From: Pseudomonadota bacterium
GTDB taxonomy: Bacteria > Pseudomonadota > Gammaproteobacteria > Burkholderiales > Burkholderiaceae
NCBI GenBank assembly: GCA_021778935.1
Contig: JAJYBQ010000062.1
Coordinates: 1-10,547, forward strand
Length of the DNA: 10,547 nucleotides
Direction of reading: 5' to 3'
A program made the translations under genes and the position numbers. Position 1 is the stretch's first letter, and the number at the start of each line of letters is the position of its first letter. The notes under the pieces were generated by a model. That model was not told the origin of the DNA. It searched no databases and saw only the letters and a program-made list of their open reading frames with translations. Shown one piece after another: positions 1 through 6,046 of the stretch.

Positions 1-1
1 A

Positions 2-820
2 TGGCGGCCCGAACAGGCGACGACGGTACATGCCGGCTATTCGCGCTATTTCACGCCGCCGCCGTTCGAACTGGTGGGCACGCAATCGATCGCCCAGTTC
101 ACGAACACCAGCGCCCTGCCGCCGGGTTCGGTGACGCAGGACACCGCGCCCTATGCCGAGCGCGCCAACTATTTCGATGCCGGCGTCCTGCAGAAACTGA
201 CGTCCCGGGTGAACGTCGGGCTCGACGAGTACTACAAGCATTCGACCAACCTCCTCGACGAAGGGCAGTTCGGTGCGCCGATCATCATGACGCCGTTCAA
301 CTATGCCGATGGACGCCAGTACGGCACGGAACTGACGCTCAACTACACGGGCGATGCGTTGACGGCATATGGCAATCTCGCCTGGGAGCATGCGGTGGGC
401 CGCGACATCACTTCCGCGCAGTTCAATTTCCTGCCCTCCGAGCTGGCTTACATAAACAACAACTTCATCTATCTCGATCATGCGCAGACCATCACGGCGT
501 CCGGAGGCGTTTCGTATCGCACCGGCGAGACGCGCTGGAATGCGGATTTCCTGGTCGGCTCCGGGCTGCGCGCCAGCCTCCAGCAACCCAACGGCGAGGT
601 CATCCCCAACGGGGTGAGTCTCCCGTACTATGTGCAGGTCAATGCGGGAGTGATGCACGTCTTCCACACGTCGCAAAAGGGGACATTGACCGCCCGGCTC
701 GATCTGATCAACCTGTTCAACCGCATCTATGAGATCCGCAACGGTACCGGCGTGGGCGTCGGTGCGCCGCAATACGGTCCGCCGCGCGGTGTTTTCGTCG
801 GACTGTCGAAATCCTTGTAA
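2..820 (+). CDS. TonB-dependent outer-membrane receptor, C-terminal part (5' end cut by window)
   Basis: The frame is open from base 2 to a TAA at 818-820 and gives about 272 residues with no start codon that makes sense, so the gene begins upstream of the window. The residues look like the end of a 22-strand TonB-dependent receptor barrel: alternating aromatic/hydrophobic and polar strands, short turns rich in N, G and D, strand motifs such as GRQYGTELTLNYTGDALTAY and TARLDLINLFNRIYEIRNG, and the usual closing pattern 'GxGVGAPxYGPPRGVFVGLSKSL'. Family members import iron chelates, cobalamin, nickel or sugars through the outer membrane with TonB-ExbBD energy. The plug domain and TonB box are outside the window, so the substrate cannot be guessed. 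One oddity is that the last residue is Leu, where outer-membrane barrels usually end in an aromatic residue. No terminator with a T-run follows; only a short CCCCCGGGGG palindrome lies at 827-836. Confidence 0.88.
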   Translation, partial: WRPEQATTVHAGYSRYFTPPPFELVGTQSIAQFTNTSALPPGSVTQDTAPYAERANYFDAGVLQKLTSRVNVGLDEYYKHSTNLLDEGQFGAPIIMTPFNYADGRQYGTELTLNYTGDALTAYGNLAWEHAVGRDITSAQFNFLPSELAYINNNFIYLDHAQTITASGGVSYRTGETRWNADFLVGSGLRASLQQPNGEVIPNGVSLPYYVQVNAGVMHVFHTSQKGTLTARLDLINLFNRIYEIRNGTGVGVGAPQYGPPRGVFVGLSKSL

Positions 821-919
821 GGGTTTCCCCCGGGGGATCCCGCGGAATGGGAACGGATTGGAACCAGGCGGTCCCGGCGCGGTCCAATCGCGCAGAAGGG
901 CTTTTGCCGGGGTGCTGTC

Positions 920-1405
920 ATGAATCCTCAGGATATTGGCGTCGTGAATCGCAACAAACCAAATCGACCAGTCCGATTGACCGCCTTGCTCGAGCGAAAG
1001 CGTGATGACGACGCGTTCTATGGCGAGGCGGTTCCGTTTGCGACGGATCCCGGGCCCTCGCAGGGCGACGTCGATTGGAGCCGGCTGCGGCAGCCGCCGT
1101 CGAAATACGATGCCGCGCTCAACCTCGCGGCGCAGGCGTGGATGCGGCAGCTTCCGCCCGAAGAGGTTCCATCCCGCACTGCCGCGCAGTTCCCGCGCAT
1201 CGTCAACCGGATTGCGCGCAATTGGGAAAACCCGCGGATGATGCGGGAGATTTTTTCCGACCTGCTGATCGACCGCCGCGGTTCCCGCCGGGGCTTCCCG
1301 TTGGCGGTGTCGCGGGAGTTGCATGCCCTGTATGACGTCTATCGGCAGCGTCACCAGGACGTCGAGATCGGCGTGGACATCGATCTCCGGGGCGCGGATT
1401 CGTAG
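920..1405 (+). CDS. Conserved hypothetical protein, 161 aa (FPRI-NRIAR-W / DRRG-R-GFP type)
   Basis: I do not know a function for this protein. It is a soluble, charged protein without signal peptide or membrane segment. The N-terminal ~60 residues are basic and look disordered. The C-terminal half is helical and carries the two most conserved-looking blocks: FPRIVNRIARNW (residues 91-102) and DRRGSRRGFP (118-127), followed by a helix SRELHALYDVYRQRH and an acidic tail. I recall small proteins with this pattern as widespread, uncharacterised betaproteobacterial proteins, but that is memory, not a search. The start at 920 has a weak Shine-Dalgarno-like GGGGTG at 909-914. The gene is 99 bp downstream of the receptor and converges on regA with only 22 bp between stop codons, so it is probably its own transcription unit. 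Codon use (strong G/C at third positions) matches its neighbours. Confidence 0.8.
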   Translation: MNPQDIGVVNRNKPNRPVRLTALLERKRDDDAFYGEAVPFATDPGPSQGDVDWSRLRQPPSKYDAALNLAAQAWMRQLPPEEVPSRTAAQFPRIVNRIARNWENPRMMREIFSDLLIDRRGSRRGFPLAVSRELHALYDVYRQRHQDVEIGVDIDLRGADS

Positions 1406-1427
1406 CCGGGAGCCGGTGCCGTGCCGG

Positions 1428-1982
1428 TCACTCCTTGACCGGCCGTTTGAGCAGCTTTCGCTGCAGGGTTCGGCGGTGCATCTTGAGTGCCCGAGCGGTG
1501 GCGGAGATGTTGCCGTCATGTTCGGCGAGCACGCGCTGAATGTGCTCCCATTCCAGGCGGGAGATCGACAAGGTCTCCTCGGGCGCGTCGTCGGGGCTCG
1601 GCGTCTGGTCTTCGAGGAACGCCTTGACGATCGTTTCCGCATCCACGGGTTTGGCGAGGTACTGCCGGGCGCCCAGCTTGACGGCGTCGACGGCGGTGGG
1701 AATGCTGGCGTAGCCGGTAAGCACCACGATCTCGCATTCCGGGTTGCGGTGCAGGATCGCCGGAATCAGCTTGAGCCCCGAAACGCCGCCGAGGTTGAGG
1801 TCTAGCAGGGCAAAGTCAGGCAGGATTTCCTCTTCGAGGCGCTCCAGGCACGCCGCCGCGGATTCGGCGGCGCACACCTGGAAGCCGCGGCGGCCGAGGG
1901 CGCGCGCGAGTACCCGGCCGAGGACCGGGTCGTCGTCGACCAGGAGAAGGGTGCCGTGAATGGGGGGCGTCAGGTCTGTCAT
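1428..1982 (-). CDS. regA: RegA/ActR/PrrA-type response regulator
   Basis: This is a 184-aa response regulator, the usual length for the RegA/PrrA/ActR family. The N-terminal receiver domain (about residues 10-125) has the acidic pair D16/D17, the phospho-acceptor D61 in LLDLNLGG, T89 in VVLTGYASI and K111 in LAKPVD. After a Pro/Asp-rich linker (127-137) comes a Fis-like helix-turn-helix (about 142-180). It ends in NISATARALKMHRRTLQRK, almost the family signature 'N-S-TAR-L-MHRRTLQR'. Phosphorylated RegA binds DNA and controls redox-responsive genes such as respiratory oxidases, carbon and nitrogen fixation, and hydrogenase. It lies 26 bp downstream of the kinase on the same strand, so the two form one operon with the kinase first. 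The ATG at 1982 (MTDLTPP) has no clear Shine-Dalgarno, and the gap holds a run of seven C on the coding strand; translation may depend on coupling to the kinase. I use the symbol regA by family; actR, prrA and roxR are synonyms. Confidence 0.92.
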   Translation of the reverse strand: MTDLTPPIHGTLLLVDDDPVLGRVLARALGRRGFQVCAAESAAACLERLEEEILPDFALLDLNLGGVSGLKLIPAILHRNPECEIVVLTGYASIPTAVDAVKLGARQYLAKPVDAETIVKAFLEDQTPSPDDAPEETLSISRLEWEHIQRVLAEHDGNISATARALKMHRRTLQRKLLKRPVKE

Positions 1983-2008
1983 GTTGTGCGCCAGGGGGGG
2001 TGCACCAA

Positions 2009-3292
2009 CTACTGCGTTGCGGCGGGGGCCGAGGTGAGTGCGTCCGCGCCGAGGGAATGCAGCGGAAGTTGCACCGACGCGAGCGTGCCGCCGCCCTCGC
2101 GTTCGGAAAACGTGAGGATGCCGCCGGCCCGCTCGATTGCCGCGTAAGCGAGCAGCACGCCCATCCCAAGGCCGGTGCCGCGGGTCGAAATCGGTTCGCG
2201 TCCCAGGAGCCCTTCGATTTCGGGGGCAATCCCGGCGCCGCGATCGGCGACGCGCAGATGCAGGGCCGTGGCATCCCAATCCGCCGCAATTTCTACCGCA
2301 TCGGGGCTGGCGTCGGCGGCGTTGTTGAACAGGTTGCGCAGTGCTTGGCCCAAAGTCGCCTCCGCGGCGATCCGCGGGCCGGGACGCATCCCTGCCAGCG
2401 TCACGCGCGGCTCGATCTGCGGCCGCTGGCGTTGCCAGCGCCCCAGAAGCTCGGCCAGCCACGCGTCGAGCGCGATCGGCTGCGCGCTTTCTGCGCGCGA
2501 GGTTCCGGCCTGGGTCGCCAGTTCGGTGATGATGCGCTTGCACTCCGCGATCTGCGTCCGCATCAGGTCCAGGTCGGCATGCAGCGGGGCGGGCAGATCC
2601 GGCTCCTGCAGCATTTCTCCGGCGAGCACCGCCATCGTGGCGAGCGGTGTGCCCAGTTCGTGGGCGGCGCCGGCGGCGAGATTGCCCAGCGCCAGCAAAC
2701 GTTCGTTGCGCAAGGCCGCTTCCCGCGCCGCCGCCAGCTGCGCATCCCGCTGCCGTACCGCGGCGGTCAGGCGCGCCACGAACCACCCGATCATCGCCGC
2801 CGAGAAGATGAAGGTGAGCAGCATCCCCGCCATGTGGATCTGGAATGCGCGTGCGGGATTGTGTACGCGGATGTCGGCGTGCACGAAATTCACGAATGTG
2901 TAGCAGGCGATGGATACCGCGACGAGGGCCGCCGCCTGGCGCACCTCGAGCATCGCGGCGCCAACCGCGATCCATGGCAGGTACAGGCTGATGAGCGGGT
3001 TGCGCGATCCACCGGCGAGGTAGGCGATGCCGGTGAGCGCGCCGACATCGAACAGGAGTTGCGCAAACAGCATGCGGTCGCTGACCGGCTGGGTGCGTCG
3101 GCCGGAAACCGTCGCGCGGATGTTCAGGGCCGCCTGGGCGGCAAGGATTCCGAGCACGGGGCCCATCGCCGCGCCGCCGCCCAGCCATCTGCGCATGAGC
3201 AGCACCAGCGCGAGTTCGGCGGCGATGCTGAACCAGCGCAGCGCGATCACGCGCTGGAGGCGGTTGGAGGGGTCGATTTCCGAGCGGATCAT
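2009..3292 (-). CDS. regB: RegB/ActS/PrrB-type redox-sensing histidine kinase
   Basis: This 427-aa inner-membrane sensor kinase starts at MIRSEIDPSN. It has about six hydrophobic segments in residues 15-173, a coiled linker (about 176-200), and the H-box GAAHELGTPLAT with H211 as phosphorylation site. The ATP-binding domain follows: N-box LRNLFNNAADAS, G1 VADRGAGI and G2 TRGTGLGMGV. HELGTPL is the hallmark of the RegB family. Two redox elements known from Rhodobacter RegB are visible. One is GGSRNPL (94-100) in the membrane domain, matching the quinone-binding GGxxNPF motif except for the last residue. The other is Cys251 in AECKRI, exactly 40 residues after H211, the spacing of H225 and C265 in R. 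capsulatus RegB. The start at 3292 has a G-rich GGGGG about 4-8 bases upstream on its strand. The reading frame stays open further upstream, but that sequence lies inside the divergent permease and has no family features. Confidence 0.92.
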   Translation of the reverse strand: MIRSEIDPSNRLQRVIALRWFSIAAELALVLLMRRWLGGGAAMGPVLGILAAQAALNIRATVSGRRTQPVSDRMLFAQLLFDVGALTGIAYLAGGSRNPLISLYLPWIAVGAAMLEVRQAAALVAVSIACYTFVNFVHADIRVHNPARAFQIHMAGMLLTFIFSAAMIGWFVARLTAAVRQRDAQLAAAREAALRNERLLALGNLAAGAAHELGTPLATMAVLAGEMLQEPDLPAPLHADLDLMRTQIAECKRIITELATQAGTSRAESAQPIALDAWLAELLGRWQRQRPQIEPRVTLAGMRPGPRIAAEATLGQALRNLFNNAADASPDAVEIAADWDATALHLRVADRGAGIAPEIEGLLGREPISTRGTGLGMGVLLAYAAIERAGGILTFSEREGGGTLASVQLPLHSLGADALTSAPAATQ

Positions 3293-3308
3293 GGTGCCCC
3301 CGTACAAT
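3278..3308 (+). promoter_or_regulatory. Candidate promoter for the permease inside the regB/permease start region
   Basis: TACAAT at 3303-3308 matches a sigma-70 -10 box at five of six bases. The best -35-like sequence is TTCCGA at 3278-3283 with a long 19-base spacer, so that part is weak. Transcription would begin about 7 bases after the -10 box, near 3315, only a few bases before the permease ATG at 3318. Read on the other strand, the same bases give TATTGT, a poorer -10 candidate for regB. This is inference from motif matching only. Confidence 0.3.
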
Positions 3309-3317
3309 ACCGCGGTC

Positions 3318-4667
3318 ATGCCGCCCACCGAATCGATCCCGGAAGCCGGGGCCCTGTCTGCGCCGCGGCGCCACCTCGACGTACGCCATGCCATGGCGGT
3401 GTGCGTCGGCATGGTCGTCGGCGCCGGGATCTTCCGGACTTCGCCGAACGTCGCGGCGAGCGTCATGGGCGTGGGCCCGCTGTTTGCCGTGTGGGCGGCG
3501 GGCGGCGCGCTCTCGCTCATTGGGGCGCTCTGTTTTGCCGAGATGGCGTCGGCGTTTCCCCATGCCGGCGGCGAGTACTTCTTTCTGGCGCGCGCCTACG
3601 GCAAGAACGTCGCGCTGCTGTTCGCCTGGTCCCGTTTTTCCGTGATCCACACCGGGTCAATGGCGTTGCTCGCCTTCGTCTTCGGCGACTACCTGACCCA
3701 GATCATTCACCTGGGTCCCTGGAGCAGTTCGATCTTCGGGGTGGCGGCGATCCTCGCGTTGACGGCCCTGAACCTTCGGGGTGTCCGGGTCGGCCTGGAG
3801 ACGCAGATCGGGTTCATGGTCCTGGTCCTGTTCGGACTGGCCTGCGTCGTTGCCGGCGGGATCTGGGCGTCCTGGCATGGCGTGACGCCCGCGACCCCGA
3901 TGACGGTTTCCGCGTCGCGCGTCGACCGCACGGCGATCGGCACGGCGATGGTGTTCGTGCTGCTCGCATATGGTGGCTGGAGTGATGCCGCCACGCTGTC
4001 GGCGGAAATGCGCGACGAACGGCGCGGCATCGTCGCGGCCCTGGCGTTGGGCATGGCGATCGTGCTGCTGCTCTATCTCGGTGCCAACTGGGGCTATGTG
4101 CGCGTGCTGGGCCTCGATGGGCTGGCGCGCAGCAGCGCGCCGGCGGCGGATCTCATGCGTCGCCTGTTCGGTCCGCCGGGAGCGTGGCTGATCGTCGGCA
4201 CCGTCACCGTTGCGGCGATCTCGGTGCTCAATGCACTGCTCATCGTCGGCGCGCGCACCACCTACGCGGCGGCATGCGACCTTGCCGGCATGGATCACGT
4301 CGGCAGCTGGGATGCCGCGCGCGGCACGCCGACGCGGGCGATGCTGGCGATGGCCGCGGTGGCAATCGCGCTGGTCGGCTTCGGTAGCGTCACCCGCAGC
4401 GGATTCTCGACGATGGTCGACTACCTCACGCCGGTGTACTGGATTTTTCTCGCCTTGAGCGCGGTCGCGGTGGTCGTCCTGCGGCGGCGGTTTCCCGACG
4501 TACCCCGGCCGTTTCGCGTGCCGGGATACCCCGTCACCCCGGCGATCTTCATCTTGAGCTGCCTGTATATGGTGTATGCCAGCCTGGAATTCGTGCGCGT
4601 AGGCGCCGTCGTTGGCGTGGTGGTGCTGTCGGCGGGCGCGCTGTGGTTGCTGCCGCGGCGGCGTTAG
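3318..4667 (+). CDS. APC-family amino-acid permease
   Basis: This 449-aa polytopic inner-membrane transporter has about 12 hydrophobic segments. The first is preceded by RRHLDVRHAMAVCVGMVVG and carries the unwound-helix motif GAGIF (residues 35-39), which in APC transporters binds the amino-acid backbone. A second typical element is AYGGWSDAATLSAEM (217-231) in the sixth segment, resembling the LAT/APA-type subgroups. The PFRVPGYP motif before the last two helices is also typical of the family. It most likely exchanges or symports amino acids; the substrate cannot be read from sequence. I chose the ATG at 3318 because it gives a normal family length; an in-frame ATG at 3291 overlaps the regB start codon and adds nine residues (MVPPYNTAV). 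No Shine-Dalgarno precedes either start. The gene is divergent from regB and converges on serC. Nothing adjacent shows a pathway link, although a decarboxylase lies about 3.7 kb downstream. Confidence 0.88.
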   Translation: MPPTESIPEAGALSAPRRHLDVRHAMAVCVGMVVGAGIFRTSPNVAASVMGVGPLFAVWAAGGALSLIGALCFAEMASAFPHAGGEYFFLARAYGKNVALLFAWSRFSVIHTGSMALLAFVFGDYLTQIIHLGPWSSSIFGVAAILALTALNLRGVRVGLETQIGFMVLVLFGLACVVAGGIWASWHGVTPATPMTVSASRVDRTAIGTAMVFVLLAYGGWSDAATLSAEMRDERRGIVAALALGMAIVLLLYLGANWGYVRVLGLDGLARSSAPAADLMRRLFGPPGAWLIVGTVTVAAISVLNALLIVGARTTYAAACDLAGMDHVGSWDAARGTPTRAMLAMAAVAIALVGFGSVTRSGFSTMVDYLTPVYWIFLALSAVAVVVLRRRFPDVPRPFRVPGYPVTPAIFILSCLYMVYASLEFVRVGAVVGVVVLSAGALWLLPRRR

Positions 4668-4680
4668 GAAGATCGGAAAG

Positions 4681-4703
4681 CCGGGCGGCCCGTAGGCCCG
4701 CCC
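4681..4703. terminator. GC-rich hairpin between convergent permease and serC stops
   Basis: GGGCGGCC (4683-4690), loop CGTA, then GGCCCGCCC (4695-4703) form an 8-bp stem with one bulged base. It sits in the 43-bp gap between two convergent stop codons, where a bidirectional terminator is expected. There is no good T-run on either side (CTTTCC on the minus strand is the nearest), so it is either a weak intrinsic terminator or only an mRNA-end stabilising hairpin. Confidence 0.4.
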
Positions 4704-4710
4704 GCCGCAA

Positions 4711-5889
4711 TCACGCTTTGTCCAGTTCCGGCCCGTACACTGCATACGCCCAATCGAGCCATTGCGTCAGGGCCACGATGTCGTCGGTCTCCACCGTCGC
4801 TCCGCACCAGATCCGCAATCCGGGTGGGGCGTCGCGGTACGAGTTGATGTCGTAGGCCACGCCCTCGGCTTCGAGGGCGGCGGTAATTTTTTTGAACCAT
4901 GCTGCCTGCTCTTGCGTGTCGATTCCGTTGGCCATGTCTCGCGGCAGGCGCAGGCACACGGAGGTGGGTGATCGCGTTTCGGGGTCCACCGCGAGGTATT
5001 CCACCCAGGGCGTGCGCTCGACCCATTGCCGCAGTGCTTCGGCATTGGCGCGGGTGCGGCGGGCCAGCCCCGCGGCGCCGCCGATCGAGCGGGCCCAGGC
5101 CATCGCGTCGAGCACGTCCTCCACGCACAGCATGGACGGTGTATTGATCGTGTCACCCTCAAAAATGCCGCGGTTGAGCGTGCCGTTGCGGGTCAGGCGG
5201 AAGATTTTCGGAACCGGCCATGCCGGCGTGTGCGATTCCAGGCGCGCGACGGCACGCGGCGACAGGATGAGGATGCCGTGCTGCGCCTCGCCGCCCAGCA
5301 CCTTTTGCCAACTATATGTGATCACGTCGAGTTTGTTCCAGGGCATCGGCACGGCGCCGACCGAGGAGGTCGCGTCACAGATCGTCAGTCCTGCGCGGTC
5401 GTCGGGAATCCAGTCGCCATTGGGAACGATGACTCCCGCGGTGGTGCCGTTCCACGGGAAGACGACGTCATGGCCGAAGTTCGCCTGGCGCAGGTTCGGC
5501 AAGACCCCGAACTCCGTGACGAAGGAGCGCACCCGCAGCGGCCTGAGCTCCTGCAGGCAGTCGGTGACCCATTCCTTGCCGAAGCTCTCCCACGCGAAGA
5601 CATCCACCGGGCGCGGCCCGAGCAGGGTCCACAACGCGGCTTCGACGGCACCGGTGTCCGACGCCGGCAGGATCCCGACGAGATGGTCCGCCGGCAGTTC
5701 CAGCAGTTCCTTGGTTTCCGCGATCACCCGCTGCAAACGGCTTTTGCCGAGGGGCGCCCGGTGCGAGCGGCCGACGGGCGTGGATCGCAGCGCATCGACC
5801 GACCAGCCGGGACGCTTGCTGCAGGGGCCGGAGCAGAAGTTGGGGGAACGGGGGCGGTGCGACGGCTTGGTCGCGGCGACAGCGGACAT
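4711..5889 (-). CDS. serC: Phosphoserine aminotransferase, type 2 (Methanosarcina/alphaproteobacterial type)
   Basis: This 392-aa PLP enzyme of the class V aminotransferase fold converts 3-phosphohydroxypyruvate and glutamate to O-phosphoserine and 2-oxoglutarate, the second step of serine biosynthesis. Visible landmarks are PNFCSGPCSKRPGW near the N-terminus, AWESFGKEW (W100 likely stacks on PLP), ICDATSSVGA with D172 contacting the PLP nitrogen, and the Schiff-base lysine K196 in YSWQKVLGGEAQHG. After K196 come LSPRAVARLESHTPAWPVPK and the segment FEGDTINTPSMLCVEDVLDA. This pattern and length fit the type-2 family (the one modelled as 'Methanosarcina type') rather than the ~360-aa enterobacterial SerC. 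The ATG at 5889 has a GAAAG about 8 bases upstream on its strand. The gene stands alone: no serA or serB is adjacent. It converges on the permease and is divergent from the propeller gene. Confidence 0.93.
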   Translation of the reverse strand: MSAVAATKPSHRPRSPNFCSGPCSKRPGWSVDALRSTPVGRSHRAPLGKSRLQRVIAETKELLELPADHLVGILPASDTGAVEAALWTLLGPRPVDVFAWESFGKEWVTDCLQELRPLRVRSFVTEFGVLPNLRQANFGHDVVFPWNGTTAGVIVPNGDWIPDDRAGLTICDATSSVGAVPMPWNKLDVITYSWQKVLGGEAQHGILILSPRAVARLESHTPAWPVPKIFRLTRNGTLNRGIFEGDTINTPSMLCVEDVLDAMAWARSIGGAAGLARRTRANAEALRQWVERTPWVEYLAVDPETRSPTSVCLRLPRDMANGIDTQEQAAWFKKITAALEAEGVAYDINSYRDAPPGLRIWCGATVETDDIVALTQWLDWAYAVYGPELDKA

Positions 5890-5912
5890 AAGCGAGCTTT
5901 CTGGCGTACGGC

Positions 5913-5928
5913 CGGCTCGGACGAGCCG
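5913..5928. promoter_or_regulatory. Perfect palindrome CGGCTCG-GA-CGAGCCG upstream of serC
   Basis: Two perfect 7-base arms are separated by two bases, 24 bp before the serC start codon in the divergent serC/propeller gap. The size and symmetry suit a dimeric repressor site overlapping the serC leader, or a short hairpin in the leader RNA. Only the symmetry is seen; no known regulator consensus is recognised. Confidence 0.35.
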
Positions 5929-5953
5929 AAGCCCGCTTGCAGTGTAGCGAATT

Positions 5954-5980
5954 CGCTCGTGGCGGCCGGCGGCACGAGCG
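5954..5980. promoter_or_regulatory. Inverted repeat CGCTCGTG ... CACGAGCG in the divergent region
   Basis: Two perfect 8-base arms flank an 11-base GC-rich spacer in the gap between serC and the propeller gene. The arms share the core GCTCG/CGAGC with the neighbouring palindrome at 5913-5928. It could be an operator for either gene or a structure in one of the leaders. It is not a convincing terminator because no T-run follows on either strand. Confidence 0.35.
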
Positions 5981-6046
5981 GCCCGCCGCTCCCCCGGGCC
6001 GTTGGCGGTATCCTTCGCCCCCTGTTCTGGAGAAAAGGAACTCGGA

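Noticed and set aside
827..836. CCCCCGGGGG palindrome after the receptor gene
   Set aside because: It has no loop and no T-run, so it is not a credible terminator; such palindromes are common at this GC content.
2000..3985. Very long open frame on the plus strand opposite regB
   Set aside because: It is an antisense shadow caused by high GC; the product has low complexity (Arg/Ala/Gly-rich) and no family features, while the minus strand encodes a clear kinase.
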